64,000 nt of DNA, taken from the NCBI GenBank assembly GCA_023397505.1, contig JAEWUC010000002.1:62001-126000 (forward strand). The letters are read 5' to 3'. Below are positions 8,968-17,135 of this stretch, in pieces (within the stretch, counting starts at the first letter, position 1; every line of letters starts with the position of its first letter). The position numbers were made by a program, and so were the translations under genes. This DNA comes from Bacteroidota bacterium (GTDB taxonomy: Bacteria; Bacteroidota; Ignavibacteria; Ignavibacteriales; Melioribacteraceae). A model generated the notes under the pieces. That model searched no databases. It had not been told where the DNA came from and saw only the letters and a program-made list of their open reading frames with translations.

Positions 8968-9690
8968 TTACTTAGTCTGTGCAAATCTTTTTGCAACTTC
9001 ATCCCAATTAACAACATTCCACCAAGCTGAAATATAATCCGGGCGTCTATTCTGGTAATTTAGGTAATAAGCATGTTCCCAAACATCAAGACCCATAACA
9101 GGGAAACCTTTTACGTCGGCAACGTCCATTAAAGGATTATCCTGGTTAGGTGTGGATGATACAACAAGTTTACCATCGGAAACAACAAGCCACGCCCAGC
9201 CAGAACCGAAACGTGTTGCCGCCGCGGCATTGAACTGCTCTTTGAATTTATCAAACGAACCGAATGTGCCGTTAATTGCATCAGCTAAAGCACCGGATGG
9301 TTGTCCGCCTTTATTGGGTCCCATAATTTCCCAAAACATCGTGTGGTTGAAATGTCCGCCGCCGTTATTTCTAATTGCAGCCGGAAGCTTTGAAATATTC
9401 TTGAATAAATCTTCTAAAGATTTGCCTTCATTTTCTGTCCCTTCAACTGCTTTGTTTAAATTTGCTACATAAGCTGCATGGTGTTTGCCGTGATGTATTT
9501 CCATTGTTTTTGCGTCAATATGTGGTTCCAATGCGTTAAATGCATAAGTCAACGAAGGTAATTCGAATTTGCTCATTTTTATTTTACTCCTATTTATTGT
9601 TTTTATGTTTTTTGTTATCGCTTCAATTTTGCTGATACTTCCCGCGACAGTTAATAATCCAAGGGAAGTTAAAAATTTTCTTCTTTCCAT
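8968..9690 (-). CDS. Fe/Mn superoxide dismutase with possible Tat-signal long form
   Basis: Dismutates superoxide. From the ATG at 9690 the protein has 240 residues and begins MERRKFLTSLGLLTVAGS, a twin-arginine (Tat) type signal. From the internal ATG at 9576 (Met39, MSKFELPSLTYAF) it is a standard 202-residue cytoplasmic SOD. The internal start has its own ribosome site (AGGAG, ten bases upstream); the long start lies two bases after the iscA-type stop, suggesting coupling. Metal-ligand motifs are present: His in EIHHGKHHAAYV, HFNHTMFWE, and DVWEHAYYLNYQN. Iron versus manganese use cannot be settled. A tatA gene at 32897 shows that a Tat system exists. Confidence 0.93.
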   Translation of the reverse strand: MERRKFLTSLGLLTVAGSISKIEAITKNIKTINRSKIKMSKFELPSLTYAFNALEPHIDAKTMEIHHGKHHAAYVANLNKAVEGTENEGKSLEDLFKNISKLPAAIRNNGGGHFNHTMFWEIMGPNKGGQPSGALADAINGTFGSFDKFKEQFNAAAATRFGSGWAWLVVSDGKLVVSSTPNQDNPLMDVADVKGFPVMGLDVWEHAYYLNYQNRRPDYISAWWNVVNWDEVAKRFAQTK

Positions 9691-9692
9691 AA

Positions 9693-10046
9693 TTATATTC
9701 CAAATGATTCACCGCAGCCGCATGTTTTCACAGCGTTTGGATTATTAAAAACAAAACCCTTCCCGTTTAAACCGTCGCTAAAATCAAGAATTGTCCCGGT
9801 TAAATAAAATAAACTTTTGCCGTCAACAATTAGTTTTATCCCATCCTTTTCAATAACAGTATCGGTTTCTTTAATTTCGCCGTCAAAACCCATTTGATAA
9901 GTTAAGCCTGAACATCCGCCGCCTTTAACACCAATTCTTAAACCGGACGCTTGTGGAATATTATTCTCTTCTTTTATTCGTTTGACTTGTCTGACAGCTT
10001 TTTCAGTTATATCAATTTCATTTTGTGTTTGAATATTATCATTCAT
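9693..10046 (-). CDS. Iron-sulfur cluster assembly protein, IscA/ErpA/HesB type
   Basis: 117 residues. A-type carrier or scaffold protein that delivers Fe-S clusters in the cytoplasm. The three conserved cysteines are present: one in KGGGCSGLTY (about residue 45) and the CGCGESF pair at the C-terminus. The domain covers essentially the whole protein after a 12-residue extension. It sits two bases upstream of the SOD long start, so both are probably co-transcribed, linking Fe-S maintenance and superoxide defence. IscA, ErpA and SufA cannot be told apart by sequence alone here. Confidence 0.92.
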   Translation of the reverse strand: MNDNIQTQNEIDITEKAVRQVKRIKEENNIPQASGLRIGVKGGGCSGLTYQMGFDGEIKETDTVIEKDGIKLIVDGKSLFYLTGTILDFSDGLNGKGFVFNNPNAVKTCGCGESFGI

Positions 10047-10164
10047 GAAAGTCCCTTTCGGTTTGTTACAAACAAAATTATTATTAAGTATAAAGAACGG
10101 AATGAATCATATTTTGATTATGACATCATGCAACCATACATTCATTCATACTTTTTACTTTTAT

Positions 10165-10440
10165 TTACTTAACAGTAGAATCGAGAGAAAAATTCACTTT
10201 CCAGGTATTTTTTGAGGTGGGTATTAATTCGTCATTGTTTATAAGTACATTACAGAACTCAAATGCTAACTTTTCTGCTTCGGCATATTTTACTTTTTTA
10301 CCCTTTTTTTCATAAAAACTTTTAATGGCATAAAGTAAGTCACGCAGAAAAATATTCGATTTGTAATGTACTTCGTATTTTTCTTTCATATAATTAAAGA
10401 AGATGCTTTTATTTGAGACTAAATCATCCAATAAATTCAT
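10165..10440 (-). CDS. Small conserved-looking protein of unknown function
   Basis: 91 residues from the ATG at 10440, which is preceded by GGAAG with suitable spacing; a longer version from a TTG at 10452 would contain that ribosome site and is less likely. The protein is soluble, lysine- and tyrosine-rich and predicted mainly helical (MNLLDDLVSNKSIFFNYM…). No domain or signal peptide is recognised. It lies 118 bases upstream of the iscA-type gene on the same strand and may share its transcript. Confidence 0.6.
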   Translation of the reverse strand: MNLLDDLVSNKSIFFNYMKEKYEVHYKSNIFLRDLLYAIKSFYEKKGKKVKYAEAEKLAFEFCNVLINNDELIPTSKNTWKVNFSLDSTVK

Positions 10441-10819
10441 TTTTACTTCCAATTATTAGTAAAACATTTTTTCTTTGTAACAAAGATCATTCATTGAGAG
10501 GTTATAAATCAAGGGAAAAGAAATTTTTAGTTTTTGAACGAAAATAGACAAGTGTTTGAAGACTAAAAAATTTTAGAAAAGAGATAGTTTTCTCCTTAAT
10601 TTTTCATAATTTTACACGATTGTTTTTTCGAATTTCGTTGTTTGTAGTTAAATTATGCCCTACAAGTTACACCCGATACTTGTAACAACCCCGAAAATAT
10701 AAAATACGGATGTGCATATTATTTAGCACAATGGGCAGTGAATAATAGAATATATGATGAGGTTTTGAAAAGATTTCTTAATTAATATTCATTAATCATA
10801 AAAGTAATTGGAGTTAAAT
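10441..10819. other. Upstream region of hppA with a short coding-like remnant
   Basis: 379 bases between divergent genes, which must hold promoters for both sides. Only short hairpins are visible (for example CTTTG/CAAAG around 10473-10486). Positions 10648-10785 form an open frame without a start codon whose translation looks like part of a real protein. The Shine-Dalgarno TTGGAG (10808-10813) for hppA closes the region. Confidence 0.4.
10648..10785 (+). pseudogene. Possible C-terminal gene remnant upstream of hppA
   Basis: A 45-codon open frame between TAG (10645-10647) and TAA (10783-10785) with no ATG. The translation, for example KYGCAYYLAQWAVNNRIYDE followed by VLKRFLN, has Cys, Trp and paired Tyr residues and the heptad feel of a helical repeat protein, unlike random AT-rich DNA. 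It may be the 3' stub of a lost gene. No family is assigned. Confidence 0.25.
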
Positions 10820-13012
10820 ATGGTTAGTAGTTTATTTTGGATGGTGCCGGCGTCATCGGTTCTTGCGCTGGCTTTCGCTTTTGTTTTCTTCAAACAAATG
10901 ATGAAAGAAAGCGAAGGTACGGATAAAATGGCCAGTATTGCATCTTATGTTCGTCAAGGTGCTATGGCTTATTTAAGACAACAATACAAAGTTGTTGGAA
11001 TTTTCTTTTTAGTTATTACAGGGATATTCGCAATACTTGCGTACGGATTCAATCTTCAAAATCCATGGGTCCCGTTTGCATTTATTACAGGTGGTTTTTT
11101 CTCTGGTCTCTCCGGATTTTTCGGAATGAAAACCGCAACCTACGCTTCAGCTAGAACAGCTAATGCAGCTAAAGAATCTCTTAACAAAGGTTTAAGAGTT
11201 GCTTTTAGAAGCGGTGCTGTTATGGGTTTGGTTGTTGTGGGTTTAGGTCTTCTTGACATTTCAATCTGGTTCCTAATCCTTAACGCTGTTTATCCTCAGG
11301 CTACAGATGCTCACAACCTCGTTATTGTTACAACAACAATGTTAACTTTCGGAATGGGCGCTTCAACTCAAGCTTTATTTGCGAGAGTAGGCGGCGGTAT
11401 CTTTACAAAAGCTGCGGATGTTGGTGCAGATTTGGTCGGTAAAGTGGAAGCTGGAATTCCTGAAGATGATCCGCGTAACCCGGCTACTATTGCCGATAAC
11501 GTTGGCGATAATGTTGGCGACGTTGCAGGCATGGGTGCAGATTTATATGAATCATATTGCGGTTCAATTCTCGCTACAGCAGCTCTAGGCGCTGCAGCTT
11601 TTCTTGATACTCCTGAACTTCAAATGAAAGCTGTTATTGCCCCAATGATTATTGCTGCAATTGGTATTGTTCTTTCGATTCTCGGTATTTATATGGTTCG
11701 TACAAAAGAAGACGCAACTCAAAAAGATTTGTTGGCTTCTCTTTCGCGCGGTATTAATTTCAGCTCGATTCTTATTGTTGTTGCTTCATATTTTGTTGTT
11801 TCATTATTGGGATTTGAAAACGCATGGGGAATTTGGGGATCGATTGTTACTGGTTTAGTTACCGGAATCATAATTGGTAAAGCAACTGAATATTATACTT
11901 CTCAATCATATAAACCAACACAAAAAATTGCTCAAAGCGCTGAAACTGGTCCGGCAACGGTTATTATCTCCGGTCTTGGTGTTGGAATGATGTCGACAGC
12001 TATACCGGTATTAACTGTTAGTGCTGGAATTATCCTTGCATTCTTATTCTCAACTGGATTTGATTTATCGAACATTAATATGGGATTGTATGGAATTGGT
12101 ATTGCCGCAGTCGGTATGCTTTCTACTCTGGGTATTACTTTGGCAACCGATGCTTACGGGCCAATTGCGGATAATGCGGGCGGAAATGCTGAAATGAGCG
12201 GACTCGGCAAAGATGTTCGTAAGAAAACAGACGCTCTCGATTCTCTTGGAAATACAACAGCTGCAACAGGTAAAGGTTTTGCAATTGGATCAGCAGCTTT
12301 AACTGCGCTTGCACTTCTAGCTTCTTATGTTGAAGAAATTAAAATTGCTTTAATTCGTGCCGGTCAGCTTACGCTCGATTTAGGAAATAATGTTATAATT
12401 GATATACAGAAAGCATCTTTGACGGATATGATGAATTACTACCAGATTAATTTGATGAACCCAAGTGTTTTGGTTGGTGTTTTCATCGGTTCTATGATGG
12501 CATTTATGTTCTGCGGTTTAACAATGAATGCCGTTGGCCGTGCAGCCGGTAAAATGGTTGATGAAGTTAGAAGACAATTCAAAGAAATCCCTGGGATTCT
12601 TGAAGGTAAATCCGAACCCGATTATGCAAGCTGTGTTGCTATCTCTACTAAAGGCGCTCAATCGGAAATGGTTGTTCCTTCATTACTTGCCATTATCGCT
12701 CCTATTATTACCGGTATGGTATTCGGCGTTGCAGGAGTAATGGGATTATTAACAGGCGGACTCGGTGCTGGATTTGTTCTTGCTGTATTCATGGCTAATT
12801 CCGGCGGCGCTTGGGATAACGCTAAAAAATGGATTGAAGAAGGCAACATGGGCGGTAAAGGTTCAACAGCTCACAAAGCTGCTGTTATCGGCGATACCGT
12901 TGGCGATCCGTTCAAAGATACTTCGGGACCAAGCTTGAACATTCTTATTAAATTGATGAGCATGGTTGCTATTGTTATGGCTGGCGTTACAGTTGCTTTC
13001 CATCTTATGTAA
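10820..13012 (+). CDS. hppA: Membrane-bound ion-translocating pyrophosphatase (K+-dependent type)
   Basis: 730 residues from the ATG at 10820 (ribosome site TTGGAG at 10808-10813; an in-frame TTG at 10808 was rejected). It hydrolyses pyrophosphate and pumps H+ and/or Na+ across the inner membrane through about 16 helices. The catalytic loop with DVGADLVGKVEAGIPEDD and DNVGDNVGDVAGMGADLYES lies at about residues 197-245, and the C-terminal GDTVGDPFKDTSGPSLN is complete. The segment GNTTAATGKG (about 477-486) has Ala where K+-independent enzymes have Lys, which by known family rules marks a K+-dependent enzyme. H+ versus Na+ specificity is not decided. Confidence 0.97.
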   Translation: MVSSLFWMVPASSVLALAFAFVFFKQMMKESEGTDKMASIASYVRQGAMAYLRQQYKVVGIFFLVITGIFAILAYGFNLQNPWVPFAFITGGFFSGLSGFFGMKTATYASARTANAAKESLNKGLRVAFRSGAVMGLVVVGLGLLDISIWFLILNAVYPQATDAHNLVIVTTTMLTFGMGASTQALFARVGGGIFTKAADVGADLVGKVEAGIPEDDPRNPATIADNVGDNVGDVAGMGADLYESYCGSILATAALGAAAFLDTPELQMKAVIAPMIIAAIGIVLSILGIYMVRTKEDATQKDLLASLSRGINFSSILIVVASYFVVSLLGFENAWGIWGSIVTGLVTGIIIGKATEYYTSQSYKPTQKIAQSAETGPATVIISGLGVGMMSTAIPVLTVSAGIILAFLFSTGFDLSNINMGLYGIGIAAVGMLSTLGITLATDAYGPIADNAGGNAEMSGLGKDVRKKTDALDSLGNTTAATGKGFAIGSAALTALALLASYVEEIKIALIRAGQLTLDLGNNVIIDIQKASLTDMMNYYQINLMNPSVLVGVFIGSMMAFMFCGLTMNAVGRAAGKMVDEVRRQFKEIPGILEGKSEPDYASCVAISTKGAQSEMVVPSLLAIIAPIITGMVFGVAGVMGLLTGGLGAGFVLAVFMANSGGAWDNAKKWIEEGNMGGKGSTAHKAAVIGDTVGDPFKDTSGPSLNILIKLMSMVAIVMAGVTVAFHLM

Positions 13013-13021
13013 TATAGATTT

Positions 13022-13041
13022 TAGTATTGAGTAATTAGTAT
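13022..13041 (+). repeat. AGTATTGAGTA-type repeat after hppA
   Basis: TTAGTATTGAGTAATTAGTA starts nine bases after the hppA stop (13021-13040). The same 20-mer with one change occurs in inverted orientation at 24958-24977, in front of the four-helix-bundle gene. Function unknown. Confidence 0.5.
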
Positions 13042-13063
13042 TTAGATTTTATGATTATGATGA

Positions 13064-13100
13064 AGAGGATTTTCCGAAAGGAGAATCCTCTTTGTGTTTT
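13064..13100 (+). terminator. Rho-independent terminator of hppA
   Basis: 12-base-pair stem AGAGGATTTTCC (13064-13075), GAAA tetraloop, GGAGAATCCTCT (13080-13091) with one G-U pair, followed by TTGTGTTTT. Confidence 0.85.
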
Positions 13101-13199
13101 AAAATGTAATATTTCTTGTTACATTAAATCCGGAATTAGATTTTACGTTTTAGAGAACACAAATTTATCACCTGACTAAAAATATTGGTGGTAGTTGAA

Positions 13200-13898
13200 A
13201 TGAAAGGGAAGATTTTCACAAGGTCTAAGTACTATTTGCTTTTAGTTTGGTTGATGTTCTTTTTAACATCTTGTATTTATTATGCAAAAGTACCCCGCAT
13301 TAAAAATGTATTTGTAAGCAAGCAAATCTCTTCGTACAAAATTGAAAGCATTGCCGTACTGCCAATAATCCCGGATGATTCCTCAAAGATAGGCGCTTAT
13401 TTCTCCACTAATTATCTTTACAACATTATTTATGATGATTATCCGGCAATTGATATTGCAAATCTTGACTGGATTCGAGAGTTTGATAATTCTATTGTTG
13501 ATGAAGAAATTCAAAACCTAAAAACAATAAAGCGTTTTGATTTGAATGCCTTTGAAAACTCAAACCTTGGCAGAAACATAATTTCAGAAAAATACGATGC
13601 GATTTTGATTGGCAATATTGACAGCGTAAAATTTTCTGAAGGAATGGTATTCGGTACTGATGGCATACTCCGTGCTTGGATTACATCCTGCTCGTTTAGA
13701 TATTTTCTAATTTCGATAACTGATGGAAAAGTATTGTGGGCAGCTTCGTGCCAATCCGAATCTTATAATTATATAAGTAATTATTTTTTAAAGGAATATC
13801 CTTCGGTTGAGCAAGCTATTTCAATTGGAATTGATGAAATGGTTAAGATTTTTCCGAAAGAAATATTTTTCGAAGTTGAAGAAAAGGGTGATGAATAA
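13200..13898 (+). CDS. Lipoprotein of unknown function
   Basis: 232 residues from the ATG at 13200; an upstream in-frame TTG gives a longer form with no better ribosome site. The N-terminus is basic and hydrophobic and ends in the lipobox LTSC, so it is probably a lipoprotein of the periplasm or outer membrane. The remainder has alternating strands and helices (SIAVLPIIPDDS, DAILIGNIDSV, ITDGKVLWAASC), a layout seen in GNA1162/CsgG-like and DUF4136-like lipoproteins, but no family can be named. It is followed 182 bases later by another lipoprotein ending in the similar motif HEVVWYN, and the two may be functionally related. Confidence 0.75.
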   Translation: MKGKIFTRSKYYLLLVWLMFFLTSCIYYAKVPRIKNVFVSKQISSYKIESIAVLPIIPDDSSKIGAYFSTNYLYNIIYDDYPAIDIANLDWIREFDNSIVDEEIQNLKTIKRFDLNAFENSNLGRNIISEKYDAILIGNIDSVKFSEGMVFGTDGILRAWITSCSFRYFLISITDGKVLWAASCQSESYNYISNYFLKEYPSVEQAISIGIDEMVKIFPKEIFFEVEEKGDE

Positions 13899-14080
13899 TA
13901 AAATGTTTTCTATTTGTAATACAGTTTCATTAAGTTGGTTGTAAGATTTTTAAAATTTTTAATATGTGCTTATGCTTAAAATCCTAAAATGTGGATTAAT
14001 ATCATAGAATATAACCGGAAATTCGAACTGTTACTTAATATATTTACACGGGAATATTTATAAAATTTGGGGTATTTGTC

Positions 14081-14785
14081 ATGTCGATCTGCAGACCAGT
14101 AGTTATCCTATTCGTTGTTATTTTTGTTAGCGGCTGTTCGCAATCATCATGGGTTCAAAAAGATTTATCATCTGTCAAACAACAAATCGATACTGTTAAT
14201 GTGATATTTCCACAGATAGAATATGTTTGGAAAAGTACTGTTGAAACAAACAATTCAAATTTAAGTCTCGAAGTATCGAGGAATTTTGCAGAAGTATTAA
14301 GTAAGGTTATTGAAAGTGAAAGATCTTTGAGCAAACCAACTAAATTGTTGTACTTTCCTAAAAAAGTTGAAGAATGGTCGAATACTTTATCTTTGGGAAA
14401 AAGGAAAGAATATGTGCGGCTTAACAGCTTCTTTAATACAACCTCTGAAGGTAAAACAGTATTCGAATTTGGAAATGAAATGGATTCATTAATATTTACA
14501 ACTAACGCAAAATATTTACTTTTTGTTACCGGGGTTGCTTTTGAAACAGATTTGGCTGTTAAACACGAAGACATTCAACAACGTGAAAGGTTTAAACTTT
14601 TTTTCGATAGCCCAATGGACTATCAAAATCAATGGAACGGTGTGCAGGTAGAAATGGCAATTGTAAATGCAATTACTCATGAAGTCGTTTGGTACAATTA
14701 TAATAAAGTCGAAGATTCAAATTATAATCCGCGTAAAAAGAATGAAATTAAATCTCTTTGTTCTAAGCTTCTTGAAGGTAAATAG
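14081..14785 (+). CDS. Lipoprotein of unknown function
   Basis: 234 residues with a signal peptide and lipobox VSGC at about residues 16-19, followed by QSSW. A GGGG stretch precedes the ATG. The mature part is soluble and contains a strand pair NAKYLLFVTGVAFE and AIVNAITHEVVWYN near the C-terminus that resembles the layout of the preceding lipoprotein. No catalytic motif or named domain is recognised. It is probably anchored in the outer membrane facing the periplasm. Confidence 0.75.
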   Translation: MSICRPVVILFVVIFVSGCSQSSWVQKDLSSVKQQIDTVNVIFPQIEYVWKSTVETNNSNLSLEVSRNFAEVLSKVIESERSLSKPTKLLYFPKKVEEWSNTLSLGKRKEYVRLNSFFNTTSEGKTVFEFGNEMDSLIFTTNAKYLLFVTGVAFETDLAVKHEDIQQRERFKLFFDSPMDYQNQWNGVQVEMAIVNAITHEVVWYNYNKVEDSNYNPRKKNEIKSLCSKLLEGK

Positions 14786-14863
14786 AGTCTGAAAAAAGTC
14801 GAAGGAAATTCATTTTCTAAAATGTGAATATGATAATGCTGGCAAAAAATTTTGTATAATTAA

Positions 14864-15409
14864 TTATCCTTTTGGTTTTGGTGCATTATCAGTTAAGTAT
14901 TTCCCAATCTTTTCTAAATTCTCTTTGGTTAAATTCTTCCCGGATTTCTTAACAATTTTTATAAATGCGTCTATTTCTACCGGTGCTCCTGGGTAGCCGA
15001 TATTTGAATTTTCTGTCATTACATTTGAATCTGCAATCTTATTTCCTTTAGAATCAAGAAAAACATAGTAGGGAAGACCGGATTTTTCACCGCCGAATTC
15101 CTTCATTATTTCCCGTCCGCCTGGATTTTCAAATTCTGCAATTTTTTCTTCGCGTTCTAAAACATCTAAGTGAGCTATTATAAAATTATTTTCGAAAATC
15201 TTTTTTAATTCATCACTTGAAATTGCTTTATCAAGGCGTTTGCACCATCCGCACCAAGATGCATGAAAAATTACAAACACGTTTTTATTATCGAGTTTAG
15301 CTTGGTTAATTGCTGTTTTCAATATGCTTTCCGCTTCTTGCGGTTTTTGAGTTTGTGATAAAACCGGAATTGATAAAAATAAAACTAATACAACTATTTT
15401 TCTGAGCAT
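14864..15409 (-). CDS. Exported thioredoxin-like protein
   Basis: 181 residues. A Sec signal peptide (about 1-18) precedes a thioredoxin fold of the Thioredoxin_7 type. The redox-active site is SWCGWCKRLD with Cys53 and Cys56, and a cis-proline region is visible in GGEKSGLPYYVFLDSKG. It probably reduces or isomerises disulfides in the periplasm. The ATG at 15409 has a GGAGAG ribosome site. It stands alone between the lipoproteins and the nuo operon; its partner is not evident. Confidence 0.88.
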   Translation of the reverse strand: MLRKIVVLVLFLSIPVLSQTQKPQEAESILKTAINQAKLDNKNVFVIFHASWCGWCKRLDKAISSDELKKIFENNFIIAHLDVLEREEKIAEFENPGGREIMKEFGGEKSGLPYYVFLDSKGNKIADSNVMTENSNIGYPGAPVEIDAFIKIVKKSGKNLTKENLEKIGKYLTDNAPKPKG

Positions 15410-15539
15410 GATCTCTCCGCAAAAATTTCAAATAAGTAATTTGTTTTCTTCTTACTGAATAATAAAAAAAACGACAAACTATTTTGTAATCACTTTTCTA
15501 ATGAAAGACACTATGTTTGCGTTCTTACGAACAAGGTTA

Positions 15540-17048
15540 TTATAATCCCAAAATAACAAGAGCATTTTTAGCAATGTTTACAATCGGTTCGAAATAAACA
15601 CCAAATAAAAGAACCGGTACAGCGAACACTAAAACAAAAACTATATTACCTATGGAAGGTTTAATTTCGGGAGTGGATTCATTTGGTTTTGTAAGATACA
15701 TGTGCTTTAATACGCGGATGTAATAGTACAGTGATACTACAGTATTCAACAACGCAATGATTGCAACAACAATCATATTTGCATCAATTAACCCGATGAA
15801 AATATAAAGCTTGCCGATAAATCCAGCGGTTGGCGGAAGTCCGGTTAACGAAACCAAAAATATAGCGAGTGAAATACTTAGGAATGGGGCAGTGTAACCA
15901 AGCCCGTTGTAATCATCAATTTCTTCAGAACCTGTTTTATTTGCAATTAACATCACGACAAGAAAAGCGCCGAGGTTCATCATCAAATAAATACCAAAAT
16001 AAATTAATACGGCTATTAAACCGGTATTTGAGAAAACAAGAACTCCGAGTAATAAATACCCTGCATGCGCAATTGATGAATAAGCAAGCATTCTTTTAAG
16101 ATTATTCTGCCAAAGCGCAGAGAAGTTACCGAGAGTCATTGTTAAAATAGAAATCCCAATCAACAAAGTTTTCCAATCGAATACCGGGATTAACTGCCAT
16201 GCACCGTTTCCATCTACAAAAGAAACGAATGTGGTTTTAAGAAAACGAATTAATAAAGCAAAACCGGCGGCTTTTGAAGCGACTGAAAGATAAGCAGTAA
16301 TTGCGATCGGTGCGCCTTCGTAAACATCGGGTGTCCAAAAGTGAAAAGGTGCGGATGAGATTTTATAACCTATTCCCGCAAAAATTAAAATCACTGCGAA
16401 CGCAAGCGTTAATAAATTTATTTGTGGACCTTGAATCAGCGAATTTATAACATAAAGATTTGTACTTCCGGTCATTCCATAAACAAGTGAAATACCAAAT
16501 AACATTAGTCCCGATGATGTTGCGCCGTAAATCAAATATTTTAAGGATGCTTCGCTGTTGCGGTCTCGTAGTTTTGTAAATCCCGCTAAAACATACGATG
16601 ACAACGACATCAATTCCATCGAAAGATAAATTAGGATAAGATCGCTTGCGGAAATCATGAAAAACATACCGATCATCATTCCGAAAATCAAAGCGTAATA
16701 CTCGCCGATACGGTCTGTTATTTTTTGAATTTCGCCGGAAGCGAATGAGAAGAATATAATTATCACAGAAGAAAGGATTATCAAACCTTTGAAATAATTT
16801 CCGAACGGGTCAATTGTTACCATACCGTAACTGCGAATTGCATCCTTTGAAGTTTGAAAAGCAAAACCGTTTAATCCTAATTGAACAAATAGGGCAACGG
16901 CGGTAGCAATAATTCCAGCTAAAGCGATAAAAGGAACAATCTTTTTATCCTTATGAAAAATCAGATCGGCTATTACTATAACTATTAAAGCAGCCGACAA
17001 AATAATTTCCGGTACAATTAAACCAAGTGATTGATATAAGTTTGTCAT
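15540..17048 (-). CDS. nuoN: NADH-quinone oxidoreductase subunit N
   Basis: 502 residues, the usual length, with about 14 transmembrane helices. Antiporter-like proton-pumping subunit of complex I. Conserved segments include LIYLSMELMSLSSYVLAGF (with the key Glu of helix 5) and KISSAPFHFWTPDVYEGAP (with the helix 7 Lys region). It is the last gene of the operon; the gap to nuoM (87 bases) contains an imperfect hairpin of pyrimidine- and purine-rich tracts. Confidence 0.96.
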   Translation of the reverse strand: MTNLYQSLGLIVPEIILSAALIVIVIADLIFHKDKKIVPFIALAGIIATAVALFVQLGLNGFAFQTSKDAIRSYGMVTIDPFGNYFKGLIILSSVIIIFFSFASGEIQKITDRIGEYYALIFGMMIGMFFMISASDLILIYLSMELMSLSSYVLAGFTKLRDRNSEASLKYLIYGATSSGLMLFGISLVYGMTGSTNLYVINSLIQGPQINLLTLAFAVILIFAGIGYKISSAPFHFWTPDVYEGAPIAITAYLSVASKAAGFALLIRFLKTTFVSFVDGNGAWQLIPVFDWKTLLIGISILTMTLGNFSALWQNNLKRMLAYSSIAHAGYLLLGVLVFSNTGLIAVLIYFGIYLMMNLGAFLVVMLIANKTGSEEIDDYNGLGYTAPFLSISLAIFLVSLTGLPPTAGFIGKLYIFIGLIDANMIVVAIIALLNTVVSLYYYIRVLKHMYLTKPNESTPEIKPSIGNIVFVLVFAVPVLLFGVYFEPIVNIAKNALVILGL

Positions 17049-17135
17049 CTTTTTTCTGTATTTGACATCCCCTCGCCCTGAACGACGAAGTTTTAATTCC
17101 CCCTCATAAATCTTGGGGAAGGGAGGTCGTTATAT
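17049..17135. repeat. Imperfect hairpin repeat between nuoM and nuoN
   Basis: C-rich tracts at about 17066-17076 and 17099-17104 and G-rich tracts at about 17113-17126, with AACGAC (17080-17085) able to pair with GTCGTT (17126-17131). It does not encode a protein. It resembles the hairpins in the nuoL-nuoM and nuoJ-nuoK gaps in position but not in sequence. Confidence 0.4.

Noticed and set aside
10808..10819. TTG starts extending hppA, and likewise 10441-10452, 13185-13199 and 24930-24950 for their genes
   Set aside because: In each case a nearby in-frame ATG gives a family-like N-terminus or has a better ribosome site, and for hppA and the small gene at 10165 the TTG overlaps that site.
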